Made by a program: the position numbers and the translations under genes. 64,000 nt of DNA from positions 2,678,939 to 2,742,938 of the forward strand of contig NZ_CP157793.1 of the NCBI RefSeq assembly GCF_040110915.1, written 5' to 3'. The notes under the pieces are model-generated. The model was not told the origin of the DNA, did not search any database, and worked only from the letters and a program-made list of their open reading frames with translations. Positions within the stretch are counted from its first letter, which is position 1. Every line of letters starts with the position of its first letter. Positions 9,979 through 19,039 of this stretch are shown one piece after another. The stretch is from Stappia sp. GTDB lineage: Bacteria; Pseudomonadota; Alphaproteobacteria; Rhizobiales; Stappiaceae.

Positions 9979-10926
9979 ATGGCTTTTCTGGAACATGCCC
10001 CACCCCATGTCGTCGGCATCGATGTCTCGAAGCAGACGCTGGCCGTCTCCGCCTGTCGCGGCAATGCGGCGCGCAGCGTCGCCAACACGACCCGCGCGAT
10101 CCGCAAGCTCGTCGCCGGCCTGCCTTCCGGCACGCTGGTCGTCTGCGAGCCGACCGGCGGATATGAACGCCTGCTGCTGGTTGAACTCAGGGCCGCAGGG
10201 GTCCCCTGCCACCGGGCCGACACCTTGAAGGTCAAGGCTTTCGCACGCTCCTTCGGACGCCTGGCCAAGACCGACGCGATCGACGCCGGTCTGCTCGCCG
10301 CCTACGGGCAGGAGCGCTGGCAGCGCCTGTCGCTGCATCAGCCAAGCGGAGACACACAGGCCAGGCTGGCCGCGCTCGTGGCCCGTAGGCAGGATCTCAT
10401 GGCGATCCGGGTCGCCGAGCTCAATCGGGCCAAGTCTCCGGGCTGCGCGTTGATTGCCTCTTCCTGCAAGGCGCTCCTGCGGACGCTGGACCGGCAACTG
10501 GCGGCGCTCGATACAGCCATCGACGCGCTGTGCGTCCGCTGCAGACTGCTTGCCCGGCGCATCGCTCTTTACCGCAGCCTTCCGGGCGTGGGGCCGCGAA
10601 CCGCCATCGCACTCGCCGCCACCATGCCCGAACTGGGGACGATGACCGGCAAGCAGGCCGCCTCTCTCGCTGGCCTTGCTCCGCACCCCAGAGACAGCGG
10701 GACACTCCGGGGCTACAGAAAGACCCGCGGCGGACGCCCGCAGATCCGCTCCCTCCTGTTCATGGCCGCCCTTGGCGCGGCACGCAGCAAGGGCCCGTTA
10801 AAGCCCTTCTATCAACGACTTGTCGAAAACGGAAAGAAGAAGCTCGTCGCTCTCACGGCCGTCATGAGAAAGATCGTCGTCATCCTAAATGCACGCATGA
10901 GAGACGAACTCAACGCAATGAGTTGA
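9979..10926 (+). CDS. IS110-family transposase (DEDD/serine recombinase)
   Basis: A 315-residue transposase. The RuvC-like N-domain shows the DEDD tetrad: Asp15 (GIDVSKQ), Glu57 (CEPTGGYE), and Asp99 and Asp102 (KTDAIDA). The C-terminal Transposase_20 domain (LPGVGPRTAIALAA) has the candidate nucleophile Ser229 (AASLAGLAPHPRDSG) and the usual GRPQIRSLLFMAAL and TAVMRKIVVILNA segments. ATG 9979 is chosen because it begins just before the RuvC-like fold; upstream in-frame residues derive from the repeat. It appears intact, so may be active. Known IS110 enzymes act with a bridge RNA encoded in a non-coding end. Confidence 0.93.
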   Translation: MAFLEHAPPHVVGIDVSKQTLAVSACRGNAARSVANTTRAIRKLVAGLPSGTLVVCEPTGGYERLLLVELRAAGVPCHRADTLKVKAFARSFGRLAKTDAIDAGLLAAYGQERWQRLSLHQPSGDTQARLAALVARRQDLMAIRVAELNRAKSPGCALIASSCKALLRTLDRQLAALDTAIDALCVRCRLLARRIALYRSLPGVGPRTAIALAATMPELGTMTGKQAASLAGLAPHPRDSGTLRGYRKTRGGRPQIRSLLFMAALGAARSKGPLKPFYQRLVENGKKKLVALTAVMRKIVVILNARMRDELNAMS

Positions 10927-10974
10927 TGACGCCGGTGCGCGTTTTTGGTCATTGTGAGCAACGCAAATACTCAG

Positions 10975-11020
10975 CGTCATCCCGGCCGAATGCAATGAGA
11001 GCCGGGATCGGGGAGCCACG
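10975..11020. repeat. REP-like palindromic repeat right of the IS
   Basis: CGTCATCCCGGCCGAATGCA followed by ATGAGAGCCGGGATCGG: stem CCCGGC/GCCGGG. It belongs to the same dispersed palindrome class seen elsewhere in this region. Confidence 0.55.
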
Positions 11021-11071
11021 ATCGGAGCCCTCCTGCCCGCAACCAACACCAAGTCATGTTGACGGTCGACA

Positions 11072-11083
11072 GACCGATCGGTC
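11072..11083. promoter_or_regulatory. 12-bp palindrome upstream of folA (TetR-operator-like)
   Basis: GACCGATCGGTC is a perfect palindrome 7 nt after a TTGACG hexamer (11059-11064). This layout is typical of a TetR-family operator in a promoter. The next gene is folA at 11178, which is not a usual TetR target, so it may be a relic of the locus interrupted by the IS. Confidence 0.3.
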
Positions 11084-11177
11084 GAACGCTAGAAGCAGGT
11101 GGCGAATCGAAGCGGCCCGCCCTCCTCGCGCAGGCCATTCGCATGCCCTGTCACCCGAATAGGGAGAGACCCGCCCC

Positions 11178-11702
11178 ATGCCGGATCCCACCGCGCCCGA
11201 ACTCGTGCTGGTCGCCGCCGTCGGCGAGAACGGCGTGATTGGCGCGGACGGCGACATGCCCTGGCGCCTGTCCACGGATCTGAAGCGCTTCAAGCGCCTC
11301 ACCCTCGGCCATCCGGTTATCATGGGCCGCAAGACCTTTGAATCCATCGGCCGCCCGCTGCCGGGTCGCGCCAACATCGTCGTGACGCGGGATGCCGCAT
11401 GGGCGCATGAGGGCGTCGAAACGGTCGCTTCGCTCGACGCGGCGATCGCGCTGGCCGGCGCGCAGGCCCGCGCGGAAGGCACCGGCGCGGTGATGGTGAT
11501 CGGCGGCGGCGAGATCTACGCCGCGACCCTCCCGCTCGCCGACCGGCTGGAGATCACCCGCGTCCATCTGGCCCCTGAGGGCGACACGCATTTTCCCCGG
11601 ATCGATCCGGGGATGTGGCGCGAGGTGGCCCGCGAGACGCCCGAACGTGGCGCGAAGGACAGCGCTGACGTCACCTTCCTCACTTATCGGCGTCGCTCCT
11701 GA
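11178..11702 (+). CDS. folA: Dihydrofolate reductase
   Basis: A 174-residue DHFR that reduces dihydrofolate to tetrahydrofolate with NADPH, in the cytosol. Family motifs occur in order: LVAAVGENGVIGADGDMPWR (active-site loop; the acid is the Asp of STDLKRFK), VIMGRKTFESIG, LPGRANIVVTRD and VMVIGGGEIYA. The length is normal. thyA, which often pairs with folA, is instead at 42 kb on the opposite strand. Upstream is the right flank of the IS110 element, so folA may depend on a promoter in the repeat-rich gap. Confidence 0.97.
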   Translation: MPDPTAPELVLVAAVGENGVIGADGDMPWRLSTDLKRFKRLTLGHPVIMGRKTFESIGRPLPGRANIVVTRDAAWAHEGVETVASLDAAIALAGAQARAEGTGAVMVIGGGEIYAATLPLADRLEITRVHLAPEGDTHFPRIDPGMWREVARETPERGAKDSADVTFLTYRRRS

Positions 11703-11832
11703 CGCGAAGTCACGTCGCGCCTGAGCGTCTGCGCGTCGCCCGCCGGCCTTGCCGCCCGCCTGCAACCCCGCCTAGGATCGCACCCGAGAGACACGGTCGC
11801 GCGAAACGCCGCGCACCCCAGGAGGACACATC

Positions 11833-12945
11833 ATGGACGTACGTGCCGCCGTCGCACACAAGGCCGGAGCGCCGCTGACCATCGAAACCGTGCAGCTGGA
11901 CGGGCCCCGGCCCTTCGAGGTGCTGGTGGAGATCAAGGCGACCGGCATCTGCCACACCGACGAATTCACCCGCTCCGGCGCCGACCCGGAAGGCATCTTC
12001 CCCGCGATCCTCGGCCATGAGGGCGCCGGCATCGTGCGCGAGGTCGGCAAGGGCGTCACCAGCCTGAAGCCCGGCGACCACGTCATTCCGCTCTACACGC
12101 CGGAATGCCGCGAGTGCGAGTACTGCCTCAACCCGAAGACCAACCTGTGCCAGAAGATCCGCTCCACGCAGGGCGCGGGCGTGATGCCGGACGGCTCCAG
12201 CCGCTTTTCGCTGAACGGCGAGAAGGTCTTCCACTACATGGGCACCTCGACCTTCGCCAACTTCACGGTGGTGCCGGAGATCGCCCTCGCCAAGGTGCGT
12301 GAGGACGCCCCCTTCGACAAGATCTGCTACATCGGCTGCGGCGTGACGACGGGCATCGGCGCGGTGATCAACACCGCCAAGGTCGAGCCCGGCTCCACCG
12401 TCGTCGTCTTCGGCCTCGGCGGCATCGGTCTGAACGTCATCCAGGGCGCGCGTCTGGTCGGCGCGGACATGATCGTCGGCGTCGACATCAATCCGGCCAA
12501 GAAGGACATGGCCGAGCGCTTCGGCATGACCCACTTCGTCAATCCGGCGGAGGTGGAGGGCGATCTCGTGCCCTATCTCGTCGATCTGACGAAGGGCGGC
12601 GCGGACTACACCTTCGATGCGACCGGCAATGTGGGCGTGATGCGCACCGCGCTGGAATGCGCGCACAAGGGCTGGGGCGAATCGATCATCATCGGCGTCG
12701 CCGGCGCCGGGCAGGAGATTTCCACCCGCCCCTTCCAGCTGGTCACCGGCCGCTCCTGGCGCGGCACGGCCTTCGGCGGCGCGCGCGGGCGCACCGACGT
12801 GCCGAAGATCGTCGACTGGTACATGGACGGAAAGATCGAGATCGACCCGATGATCACCCACACCATGCCGCTGGAGAAGATCAACGAAGGCTTCGACCTC
12901 ATGCACGAGGGCAAGTCGATCCGCTCCGTCGTCACCTTCGACTGA
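11833..12945 (+). CDS. S-(hydroxymethyl)glutathione dehydrogenase / class III alcohol dehydrogenase
   Basis: A 370-residue zinc-dependent class III ADH. It oxidises S-hydroxymethylglutathione (formaldehyde plus GSH) to S-formylglutathione with NAD+. The catalytic zinc region is GICHTDEFTRSG and GHEGAGIVREVG. The structural zinc Cys cluster is PECRECEYCLNPKTNLC, and the NAD-binding GLGGIGLNV follows. The Shine-Dalgarno AGGAGG lies 8 nt before ATG 11833. The matching hydrolase gene is at 14017, with an XRE regulator and a GNAT between. Commonly named adhI, flhA or frmA. Confidence 0.96.
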   Translation: MDVRAAVAHKAGAPLTIETVQLDGPRPFEVLVEIKATGICHTDEFTRSGADPEGIFPAILGHEGAGIVREVGKGVTSLKPGDHVIPLYTPECRECEYCLNPKTNLCQKIRSTQGAGVMPDGSSRFSLNGEKVFHYMGTSTFANFTVVPEIALAKVREDAPFDKICYIGCGVTTGIGAVINTAKVEPGSTVVVFGLGGIGLNVIQGARLVGADMIVGVDINPAKKDMAERFGMTHFVNPAEVEGDLVPYLVDLTKGGADYTFDATGNVGVMRTALECAHKGWGESIIIGVAGAGQEISTRPFQLVTGRSWRGTAFGGARGRTDVPKIVDWYMDGKIEIDPMITHTMPLEKINEGFDLMHEGKSIRSVVTFD

Positions 12946-12985
12946 CGCGAAACCCCGACAGGCCGCACATCCGGGAGGACCGACC

Positions 12986-13402
12986 ATGAGCGAAACCGAG
13001 ACCATCTGGTCGGAAGCCCGCGACCGCGACACGATCGGCGGGCGCATCCGCCGCGCCCGCGAGGCGGCCAACCTGTCCGGCGCGCAGCTCGCGCGCCGGC
13101 TCGGCGTCAAGACGGCGACCGTGACCGCCTGGGAAAGCGGGCGCTCCGAACCGCGCGCCAACCGGCTGACGATGCTGGCCGGTTTCCTCGCGGTCAGCCC
13201 CACCTGGCTGCTCTACGGGCTCGGCGACGCGCCGGACGACGACCCGATGAGCACGGAGCTGTCGCTGATCGCTTCCAGCCTGAAGAGCCTGCGCGACGCG
13301 CACGAGCGCACCGGCGAGGCGCTCGACCGGCTGGAGGCGCAGATCTCCCAACTCGCCCGCACCGCGCGCACGCAGGCGGAAGACAGCGAAGACACCGCGT
13401 GA
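12986..13402 (+). CDS. XRE-family helix-turn-helix regulator
   Basis: A 138-residue protein with an HTH_3/Cro-CI domain at about residues 12-66 (IGGRIRRAREAANLSGAQLA, then RLGVKTATVTAWESGRSEPR) and a C-terminal helical tail that looks like a coiled coil (SLRDAHERTGEALDRLEAQI). It begins 40 nt after the class III ADH stop and its stop codon overlaps the GNAT start (GTGA), so it is probably in the same operon. The position suggests control of the formaldehyde genes, but this is an inference. Confidence 0.9.
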   Translation: MSETETIWSEARDRDTIGGRIRRAREAANLSGAQLARRLGVKTATVTAWESGRSEPRANRLTMLAGFLAVSPTWLLYGLGDAPDDDPMSTELSLIASSLKSLRDAHERTGEALDRLEAQISQLARTARTQAEDSEDTA

Positions 13403-13965
13403 ACGACACGGCCACCGACCTTACCGCGACCGGCGGCGCTCCCCGCGACGGTGCCCCGGTTGACGGCGTCCCCGCGCCGCCGGCCGTCGCCGGACGGGCG
13501 CCTCTGCGCGCCGGGTGGTTCGCCTTCGACGCCCTATCCCTTGCCCGCCTCTACGCGGTCCTGAAACTCCGCGTCGATGTCTTTATCGTCGAGCAGGTCT
13601 GCCCCTATCCCGAGATCGACGGACAGGATGCCGAGGCCCGGCATTTCCTTGTGGAAAGCGAGGACGGCGACCTCGCCGCCTATCTGCGGCTGTTTGCCCC
13701 CGCAGACGCCCGGGCGGCCGGGCGCGCCGCCCGGCTCGGGCGCATCGTGACCGCTCCGGCCTGGCGCGGCTGCGGGCTTGGCGACTATCTGATGCGCGCG
13801 GGCCTCGCCACCTGCGCGCGCCTGTTCCCCGACCACGACGTGGAGCTGGCCGCCCAGGCACACCTGCAGGGATTTTACGAGGCGCACGGTTTTCATTGCG
13901 TCTCGGATATCTATCCTGAGGATGGCATCCCGCATGTCGACATGCGGCGTCCCGCCGGGACCTGA
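13399..13965 (+). CDS. GNAT family N-acetyltransferase (ElaA-like)
   Basis: A 188-residue acetyltransferase. The core from about residue 38 (WFAFDALSLARLYAVLKLR, then VFIVEQVCPYPEIDGQD) matches the ElaA subgroup, and the acetyl-CoA motif is RLGRIVTAPAWRGCGLGDYL. The start is GTG 13399, overlapping the XRE stop; the first about 35 residues are low-complexity, so a later start is possible. Translational coupling suggests operon membership with the formaldehyde genes. The acceptor substrate is unknown. Confidence 0.88.
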   Translation: MNDTATDLTATGGAPRDGAPVDGVPAPPAVAGRAPLRAGWFAFDALSLARLYAVLKLRVDVFIVEQVCPYPEIDGQDAEARHFLVESEDGDLAAYLRLFAPADARAAGRAARLGRIVTAPAWRGCGLGDYLMRAGLATCARLFPDHDVELAAQAHLQGFYEAHGFHCVSDIYPEDGIPHVDMRRPAGT

Positions 13966-14016
13966 CACCGCATCGCCCGCTTTTTCCCACCCTCACCCGT
14001 TTGGAGTTTTTCCCTC

Positions 14017-14859
14017 ATGACGCTTGAGCTTGTGTCCTCCGCGCGCGCCTTCGGCGGCGCGCAGCGCGTCTATCGCCATGCGTCCGCTGCGACCGGAACG
14101 GACATGGAGTTCGCCGCCTTCCTTCCGGCCGAGGCCCTGCGCGGCGAAGCCTGTCCGACGCTCGTCTATCTCTCGGGCCTCACCTGCACCTGGGAGAACG
14201 CGACCACCAAGGCCGGCTACCAGCGCCTTGCCGCCGAGTTCGGCATGATCGTGCTCGCCCCCGACACCAGCCCGCGCGGCGACGGCATCGCCAATGACGC
14301 CGCCTACGATCTCGGTCAGGGCGCGGGCTTCTATGTCGATGCGACGCAGGCCCCCTGGGCGCCGCATTTCGCGATGGAAAGCTACATCACGCGCGATCTG
14401 ATCGACGCGGCGCAGGCGGAGCTGCCGATCTGGGCGGAGGCGATCGGCGTGAGCGGCCATTCCATGGGCGGCCACGGCGCGCTGACGCTCGCCATGAAGC
14501 ACCCCGAGCTCTTCCGCTCCGTTTCCGCCTTCGCCCCGATCGTCAATCCGACGAATTGCCCCTGGGGCGAAAAGGCGTTCGGCGCCTATCTCGGCACGGA
14601 CCGCGCGGCCTGGACGGCCCATGACGCGACCCATCTGGTCGCGACAAAAGGCTGGGCCGGCGACATCCTGATCGACCAGGGCGCGGCCGACGGGTTTCTC
14701 GAGGAGCAGTTGAAGCCCTGGGTGTTCGAGGCGGCCGCGCGCAAGGCCGGCGTCGACGTCACCCTGCGCCTGCAGGGCGGCTACGACCACTCCTACTACT
14801 TCGTCTCCACCTTCCTGCCCGACCACATGGCCTGGCACGCGGAGCGGCTGACGGGCTGA
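14017..14859 (+). CDS. fghA: S-formylglutathione hydrolase
   Basis: A 280-residue esterase-D-type serine hydrolase that splits S-formylglutathione to formate and glutathione, the second step of GSH-dependent formaldehyde oxidation. The oxyanion region LVYLSGLTCTWENATTKAGY and the nucleophile elbow GVSGHSMGGHGALTLAM (Ser in GHSMGG) are clear. The acid lies in LIDQGAADGFL and the His in GGYDHSYYF. It is cytosolic and lies downstream of the class III ADH, XRE and GNAT genes on the same strand. Confidence 0.96.
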   Translation: MTLELVSSARAFGGAQRVYRHASAATGTDMEFAAFLPAEALRGEACPTLVYLSGLTCTWENATTKAGYQRLAAEFGMIVLAPDTSPRGDGIANDAAYDLGQGAGFYVDATQAPWAPHFAMESYITRDLIDAAQAELPIWAEAIGVSGHSMGGHGALTLAMKHPELFRSVSAFAPIVNPTNCPWGEKAFGAYLGTDRAAWTAHDATHLVATKGWAGDILIDQGAADGFLEEQLKPWVFEAAARKAGVDVTLRLQGGYDHSYYFVSTFLPDHMAWHAERLTG

Positions 14860-14912
14860 GCGGACGTACGGGACGGCGCGAGAGACAGCGCGCGACAGAG
14901 GGAGCAGGACGC

Positions 14913-16166
14913 ATGCATGAGGTCGATGTCGTCGTGATCGGCGCCGGTGCGGCCGGGCTGGCCGCCGGCGAGGCGCTGGCCGCCTCCGGCCTCTCCTTCG
15001 CGGTTCTGGAGGCGAAATCGCGCGTCGGCGGGCGCGCCTGGACGGATGAGCGCATCTTTCCCGGCATCCCCTTCGACCGCGGCTGTCACTGGCTGCATTC
15101 CGCCTCCCGCAACCCGTTCCGCGAGGCGGCCGACCGGCTCGGGATCGCCTATGAGACGCGCGGCACCCGACGCTCGGCGAGCCTTTATCTCGACGGCGCA
15201 AAGGCGACATCCGCCGAGGCCACCGCCGCCTGGGATGCGGTGGAAGCGGCCTTCGAGGCGGCGGAGGCCGCCGGCGCGGCCGGGCGCGACGTGGCGGCCG
15301 AAAGCCTGTGCGACACCGCCGGTCCGTGGTGGCCGCTCGCCCGCCACTGGATGACGCTTCTGTCCTCTCTGCCGCCGGAACGGATCTCGACGCTGGATCT
15401 CGCCGCCTATGCCGACACCGGCGAGAACTGGCCGGTGGTCGAGGGATACGGCGCGCTCGTCGCCCGCGTCGCGGCCGGCGTGCCGGTCCATCTCGACGTG
15501 ACGGTGCGCGAGATCGACCGCACGGCGGCGCGGGTCGCGGTCACCACCGATCGCGGCACGCTGTCGGCGCGCTGCGTCATTCTCACCGTGTCGACCAACG
15601 TGCTGACCGGCGGCGCGATCCGCATGACGCCGCAGCTGCCGGACGAGGTGCTGCAGGCTGCCGCCGACTGTCCGCTCGGCGTGGCCGAGAAGGTCGCCTT
15701 CCTGCTCGACGCGCCGCTGACGGGTGTCGCGAACACCAGCTACATCGACACGATGACCCCGGCCACGCCCGCCCGCGCGCCGATCAATTTCGTGCTCAAC
15801 CATTTCGGACACCCGGTGATCGTGGCGCAGATGTGCGGCGAAACCGCGCGCGGTCTGCAGGCCGAGGGCGAGGCGGCGATGGTCGACTTCGCCAAGGCCG
15901 CGCTCAAGGACTGCTTCGGGGCCGACATCGGCCGCCGCATCCGCCGCGCCACCGCCACCCATTGGACCACCGACGCCCATGTCGGCGGCGCCTATTCCTG
16001 CGCGCTGCCCGGCCGCGCGGCGGCCCGCGCGGTTCTGCGCCAGGGCGTTGACGAGCGGGTTCTTCTGGCCGGCGAGGCGGTGTCCGCGACCGCCTATTCC
16101 ACCGCCCATGGCGCCCGCGAGAGCGGTCTCGAGGCCGCCCGACGCGCCCGCGGCGCGCTGACGTAA
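14913..16166 (+). CDS. FAD-dependent amine oxidase family protein
   Basis: A 417-residue flavoprotein of the monoamine oxidase/phytoene desaturase superfamily. The dinucleotide motif VVIGAGAAGLAAGEAL is at residues about 6-21, followed by the FAD ribose Glu (VLEAKSRVGGRAWTD). The C-terminal FAD segment is LLAGEAVSATAYSTAHGARE. There is no signal peptide, so it is cytosolic. It starts 53 nt after fghA. Oxidation of methylated or primary amines gives formaldehyde or aldehydes, which would fit its neighbours, but the substrate is not readable from the sequence. Confidence 0.9.
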   Translation: MHEVDVVVIGAGAAGLAAGEALAASGLSFAVLEAKSRVGGRAWTDERIFPGIPFDRGCHWLHSASRNPFREAADRLGIAYETRGTRRSASLYLDGAKATSAEATAAWDAVEAAFEAAEAAGAAGRDVAAESLCDTAGPWWPLARHWMTLLSSLPPERISTLDLAAYADTGENWPVVEGYGALVARVAAGVPVHLDVTVREIDRTAARVAVTTDRGTLSARCVILTVSTNVLTGGAIRMTPQLPDEVLQAAADCPLGVAEKVAFLLDAPLTGVANTSYIDTMTPATPARAPINFVLNHFGHPVIVAQMCGETARGLQAEGEAAMVDFAKAALKDCFGADIGRRIRRATATHWTTDAHVGGAYSCALPGRAAARAVLRQGVDERVLLAGEAVSATAYSTAHGARESGLEAARRARGALT

Positions 16167-16408
16167 ACCATCTCCGCAGGGGAGCAGCGGAAATCGACGC
16201 CATATCGCGGCGCGGACATTGACATTGCCGGCCCCCGACGCCACCTGCGACGCAAGGTTTGCGCGACGCGGGCTTCATTGAAAGCCCCCGGCGTTCTTCC
16301 TATAACCCGACAAGGCCCCTGCTTCATCCGTCATGGCCGAGGGGGCGCAAGAACACAACCGGATCTCGACGCCTCCCGCGGGCGGGATCCCCAGCGAAGG
16401 ATGTTTTG

Positions 16409-17590
16409 ATGCCTTGGAGCAACCAGAACGGTAGCGGCGGCCCCTGGGGCGGGTCCGGCGGCGGAGGCGGCCCCTGGGGCGGCGGTTCCGGCGGCGGCGG
16501 CGGCCCGTGGGGCGGCGGTCCGCAGCGCGGCGGCGGTGGCGGGGGCAACCCGCCCGATCTGGAAGAGCTTCTCAAACGCAGCCAGAACACGCTGAAATCC
16601 GTCCTGCCCGGCGGCAGCAATCTGGGCGGCAAGGGCATCTTGCTCGCGGTGGTGATCGCCGCCGCGATCTGGCTCGCGACCGGCTTCTACCGCGTGCAGG
16701 AAGGCGCGGTCGGCGTCGAACTCGTCTTCGGCGAGGTGTCCAACCAGACGGCGCCGGGTCTGAACTACAACTGGCCCTACCCGGTCGGCAGCGTCTACAC
16801 GCCGGAAGTCCAGCGCATCCGCGAGCTCACGGTCGGCATGCGCGAGACCGTGCGCGGCGCCCGCGTGTCGATCACCGATGTCACCGAGGAAAGCCTGATG
16901 CTGACCGGCGACGAGAACATCGTCGACGTCGACTTCAAGGTGCAGTGGCGCATCCGCAACACGCCGGAGGGCGTGTCCAACTTCCTGTTCAACATCCAGG
17001 ACCCGGAAGGCACGGTGAAGGCGGTGGCCGAGAGCGCCATGCGCGAGGTCGTCGGCGAAAGCCGCATCGACGCCATTCTCGGCGAGAACCGGACGCCGAT
17101 CCAGATCGCCGTGCAGGAGCTGATGCAGACCGCGCTCGACGGCTATGGCGCCGGCGTCGAGGTCACCGAGGTGCAGATGCAGAAGGTCGACCCGCCGCAG
17201 CAGGTCATCGAGGCCTTCCGCGACGTGCAGGCCGCGCGCGCCGACCAGGAGCGCATCCAGAACGAGGCGCAGACCTACGCCAACCGGATCGTGCCGGAAG
17301 CGCGAGGCGAGGCCGCCCGCGTGCTCGAGGCCGCGAACGCCTACCGCGACCAGACCATCGCCGAGGCGAACGGTCAGGCGCAGCGCTTCATCAAGGTTCT
17401 CGACGAATACGTGAAGGCGCCGGACGTGACCCGCGAGCGCCTGTATCTCGAGACGCTGGAACAGGTGCTCGGCGCCAACAACAAGATCATCATCGACGAA
17501 AGCGCGGGCAACTCGGGCGTCGTCCCGTATCTGCCGCTCGATCAGCTCAACCGCAATCAGGGTCAGAGCCGCACCGGAGGGAACCAGTAA
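16409..17590 (+). CDS. hflK: FtsH protease activity modulator HflK
   Basis: About 393 residues. The N-terminal 55 residues are a Gly/Trp/Pro-rich repeat (GGGGPWGGG-type units), followed by one TM helix (GILLAVVIAAAIWLATGFY) and an SPFH/band-7 domain in the periplasm. HflK and HflC form the cage around FtsH and modulate membrane-protein degradation. ATG 16409 (MPWSNQNG) is chosen because alpha-type HflK proteins begin that way and the longer frame adds 50 unrelated residues. The stop overlaps the hflC start (TAATG). Confidence 0.95.
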   Translation: MPWSNQNGSGGPWGGSGGGGGPWGGGSGGGGGPWGGGPQRGGGGGGNPPDLEELLKRSQNTLKSVLPGGSNLGGKGILLAVVIAAAIWLATGFYRVQEGAVGVELVFGEVSNQTAPGLNYNWPYPVGSVYTPEVQRIRELTVGMRETVRGARVSITDVTEESLMLTGDENIVDVDFKVQWRIRNTPEGVSNFLFNIQDPEGTVKAVAESAMREVVGESRIDAILGENRTPIQIAVQELMQTALDGYGAGVEVTEVQMQKVDPPQQVIEAFRDVQAARADQERIQNEAQTYANRIVPEARGEAARVLEAANAYRDQTIAEANGQAQRFIKVLDEYVKAPDVTRERLYLETLEQVLGANNKIIIDESAGNSGVVPYLPLDQLNRNQGQSRTGGNQ

Positions 17591-18528
17591 TGAAGAACGG
17601 TCTTCTCGGCATCGGCGGGATCGTGATCGCGGTCGCCGCGATCGCTCTTTACCTGTCGATTTACATCGTCAATCCGGCGCAGCAGGCGCTGGTGCTCCAG
17701 TTCGGCCAGATCAAGACGGCGGAACAGGACCCGGGCCTGAAATTCAAGATCCCCTTTGTGCAGAACGTGCTCTACTTCGACAAGCGCGTGCTGGACCTCA
17801 ACATGCCGCCGATCGAGGCCATCGCCTCCGACAAGAAGCGGCTGATCGTGGACGCCTTCGCCCGCTACAGGATCACCAACCCGGTGCTGTTCTACCAGAC
17901 GGTGAACAACACCAACGAGGCGAACCAGCGTCTCGCCACGTTCCTCCAGTCGAGCCTGCGCTCGGTGCTGGCGCGGGCGACCTTCGTGCAGGTCGTGCGG
18001 GACGAGCGTGCCGAGCTGATGGACGAGATCCGCGCCGACGTGGCGGCCCGCGCCGCGCCGATCGGCATCGAGGTGGTCGACGTCAAGATCCGCCGCGCGG
18101 ACCTGCCGCAGACCAACTCCGACGCGGTGTTCCGCCGCATGCAGACGGAGCGTCAGCGGGAAGCGACCGAGATCCGCGCCCAGGGTGAGGAACAGGCCCG
18201 CCGGATCCGCTCGCGCGCCGACCGTGACGCCACGGTGATCATCGCCGAGGCCAACCGCGAGTCCGAGATCATCCGAGGCGATGGCGACGCCGAGCGCAAC
18301 CGCATCTTCGCGGACGCCTTCGGCCGCGATCCGGAGTTCTTCTCCTTCTACCGGTCGATGCAGGCCTATGCGGCGGGGCTCCAGGCCGGCGACACCTCCA
18401 TGGTGCTGTCGCCGAACTCGGAGTTCTTCCGCTACTTCCGCGACCCGCGGGGCACCGAACTGTCGCCGACGCGCGCTCCGGCCACCCGGGCGCCGGGTGA
18501 AACGCCGACCGCCGCCGTCCAGCGGTGA
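17590..18528 (+). CDS. hflC: Protease modulator HflC
   Basis: A 312-residue SPFH protein, partner of HflK. It has an N-terminal membrane anchor (residues about 4-26, IGGIVIAVAAIALYLSIYIV), the band-7 domain, and a long charged helix (RQREATEIRAQGEEQARRIR) typical of the family. The start codon overlaps the hflK stop by one base. It is followed by an overlapping DUF2065 gene, the usual alphaproteobacterial order. Confidence 0.96.
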   Translation: MKNGLLGIGGIVIAVAAIALYLSIYIVNPAQQALVLQFGQIKTAEQDPGLKFKIPFVQNVLYFDKRVLDLNMPPIEAIASDKKRLIVDAFARYRITNPVLFYQTVNNTNEANQRLATFLQSSLRSVLARATFVQVVRDERAELMDEIRADVAARAAPIGIEVVDVKIRRADLPQTNSDAVFRRMQTERQREATEIRAQGEEQARRIRSRADRDATVIIAEANRESEIIRGDGDAERNRIFADAFGRDPEFFSFYRSMQAYAAGLQAGDTSMVLSPNSEFFRYFRDPRGTELSPTRAPATRAPGETPTAAVQR

Positions 18529-18710
18529 GCGAACTGCTTGTCGCGCTCGGCCTCGTGCTGGCGCTGGAGGGGACCCTCTATGCGCTGGCGCCGGGCGCGA
18601 TGAAGACCGCGATCCGGCAGATGCTCGATCTGCCGGATCAGACCCTGCGCACCGCCGGCCTCGTGGCGCTTGCCGCCGGCGTCGCCCTGGTGTGGCTGGT
18701 TCGGGGATAA
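18525..18710 (+). CDS. DUF2065 domain-containing small membrane protein
   Basis: A 61-residue protein with two hydrophobic helices (residues about 3-25 and 42-59) and the family core LEGTLYALAPGAMKTAIRQM. The GTG start at 18525 overlaps the last codons of hflC (GTGAGC), which implies translational coupling. DUF2065/YjeT proteins regularly follow hflKC. Function unknown; probably an accessory of the same membrane quality-control complex. Confidence 0.88.
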   Translation: MSELLVALGLVLALEGTLYALAPGAMKTAIRQMLDLPDQTLRTAGLVALAAGVALVWLVRG

Positions 18711-19039
18711 TGTGTGGCCGGTCCGGGGATGATCTCGTATCGCCGGTCCGGGCATACCCGGGTCGAATCGCCGGCTTCGGATCACCGGACGCGGCGGCAC
18801 GGAACGAGATCCGGGGATCGTGATCGCCGGTCGGCGCCGGCCCGCTTCCCCGACCCGCGCGAAGCGGGCTATGCTGAGCGGCCGCGCCAGACGGGACAGA
18901 CTTCGCGGGAGCAGCGGCGGAAGCGATGCCCTTCGTGGAGCTTGTGGCCTTGCGCAAGTCCGTTCCCTGGCGGATCGCGTATTCCCGGCTGACCACTTAA
19001 TCCCGGTTGACTGACATCATGACTGGAGGACAACGGCCC
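18711..19039. other. 329-bp gap between DUF2065 and Do protease genes
   Basis: No gene recognised. It contains the direct repeat GCCGGTCCGGG (18719 and 18750) and several ATCGCCGG copies. No convincing terminator or promoter was found by eye. Confidence 0.5.

Larger units (their letters stand above)
9763..10970 (+). mobile_element. IS110-family insertion sequence (ends not resolved)
   Basis: The element is defined by the transposase at 9979-10926. IS110 elements usually lack terminal inverted repeats and target duplications, and none were found, so both ends are estimates. The left end may be at or after the structured element (9763-9906). The right end falls between the transposase stop and the REP-like palindrome at 10975. 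IS110/IS1111 elements often insert in REP sequences, which fits the REP-like modules on both sides. Confidence 0.5.
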
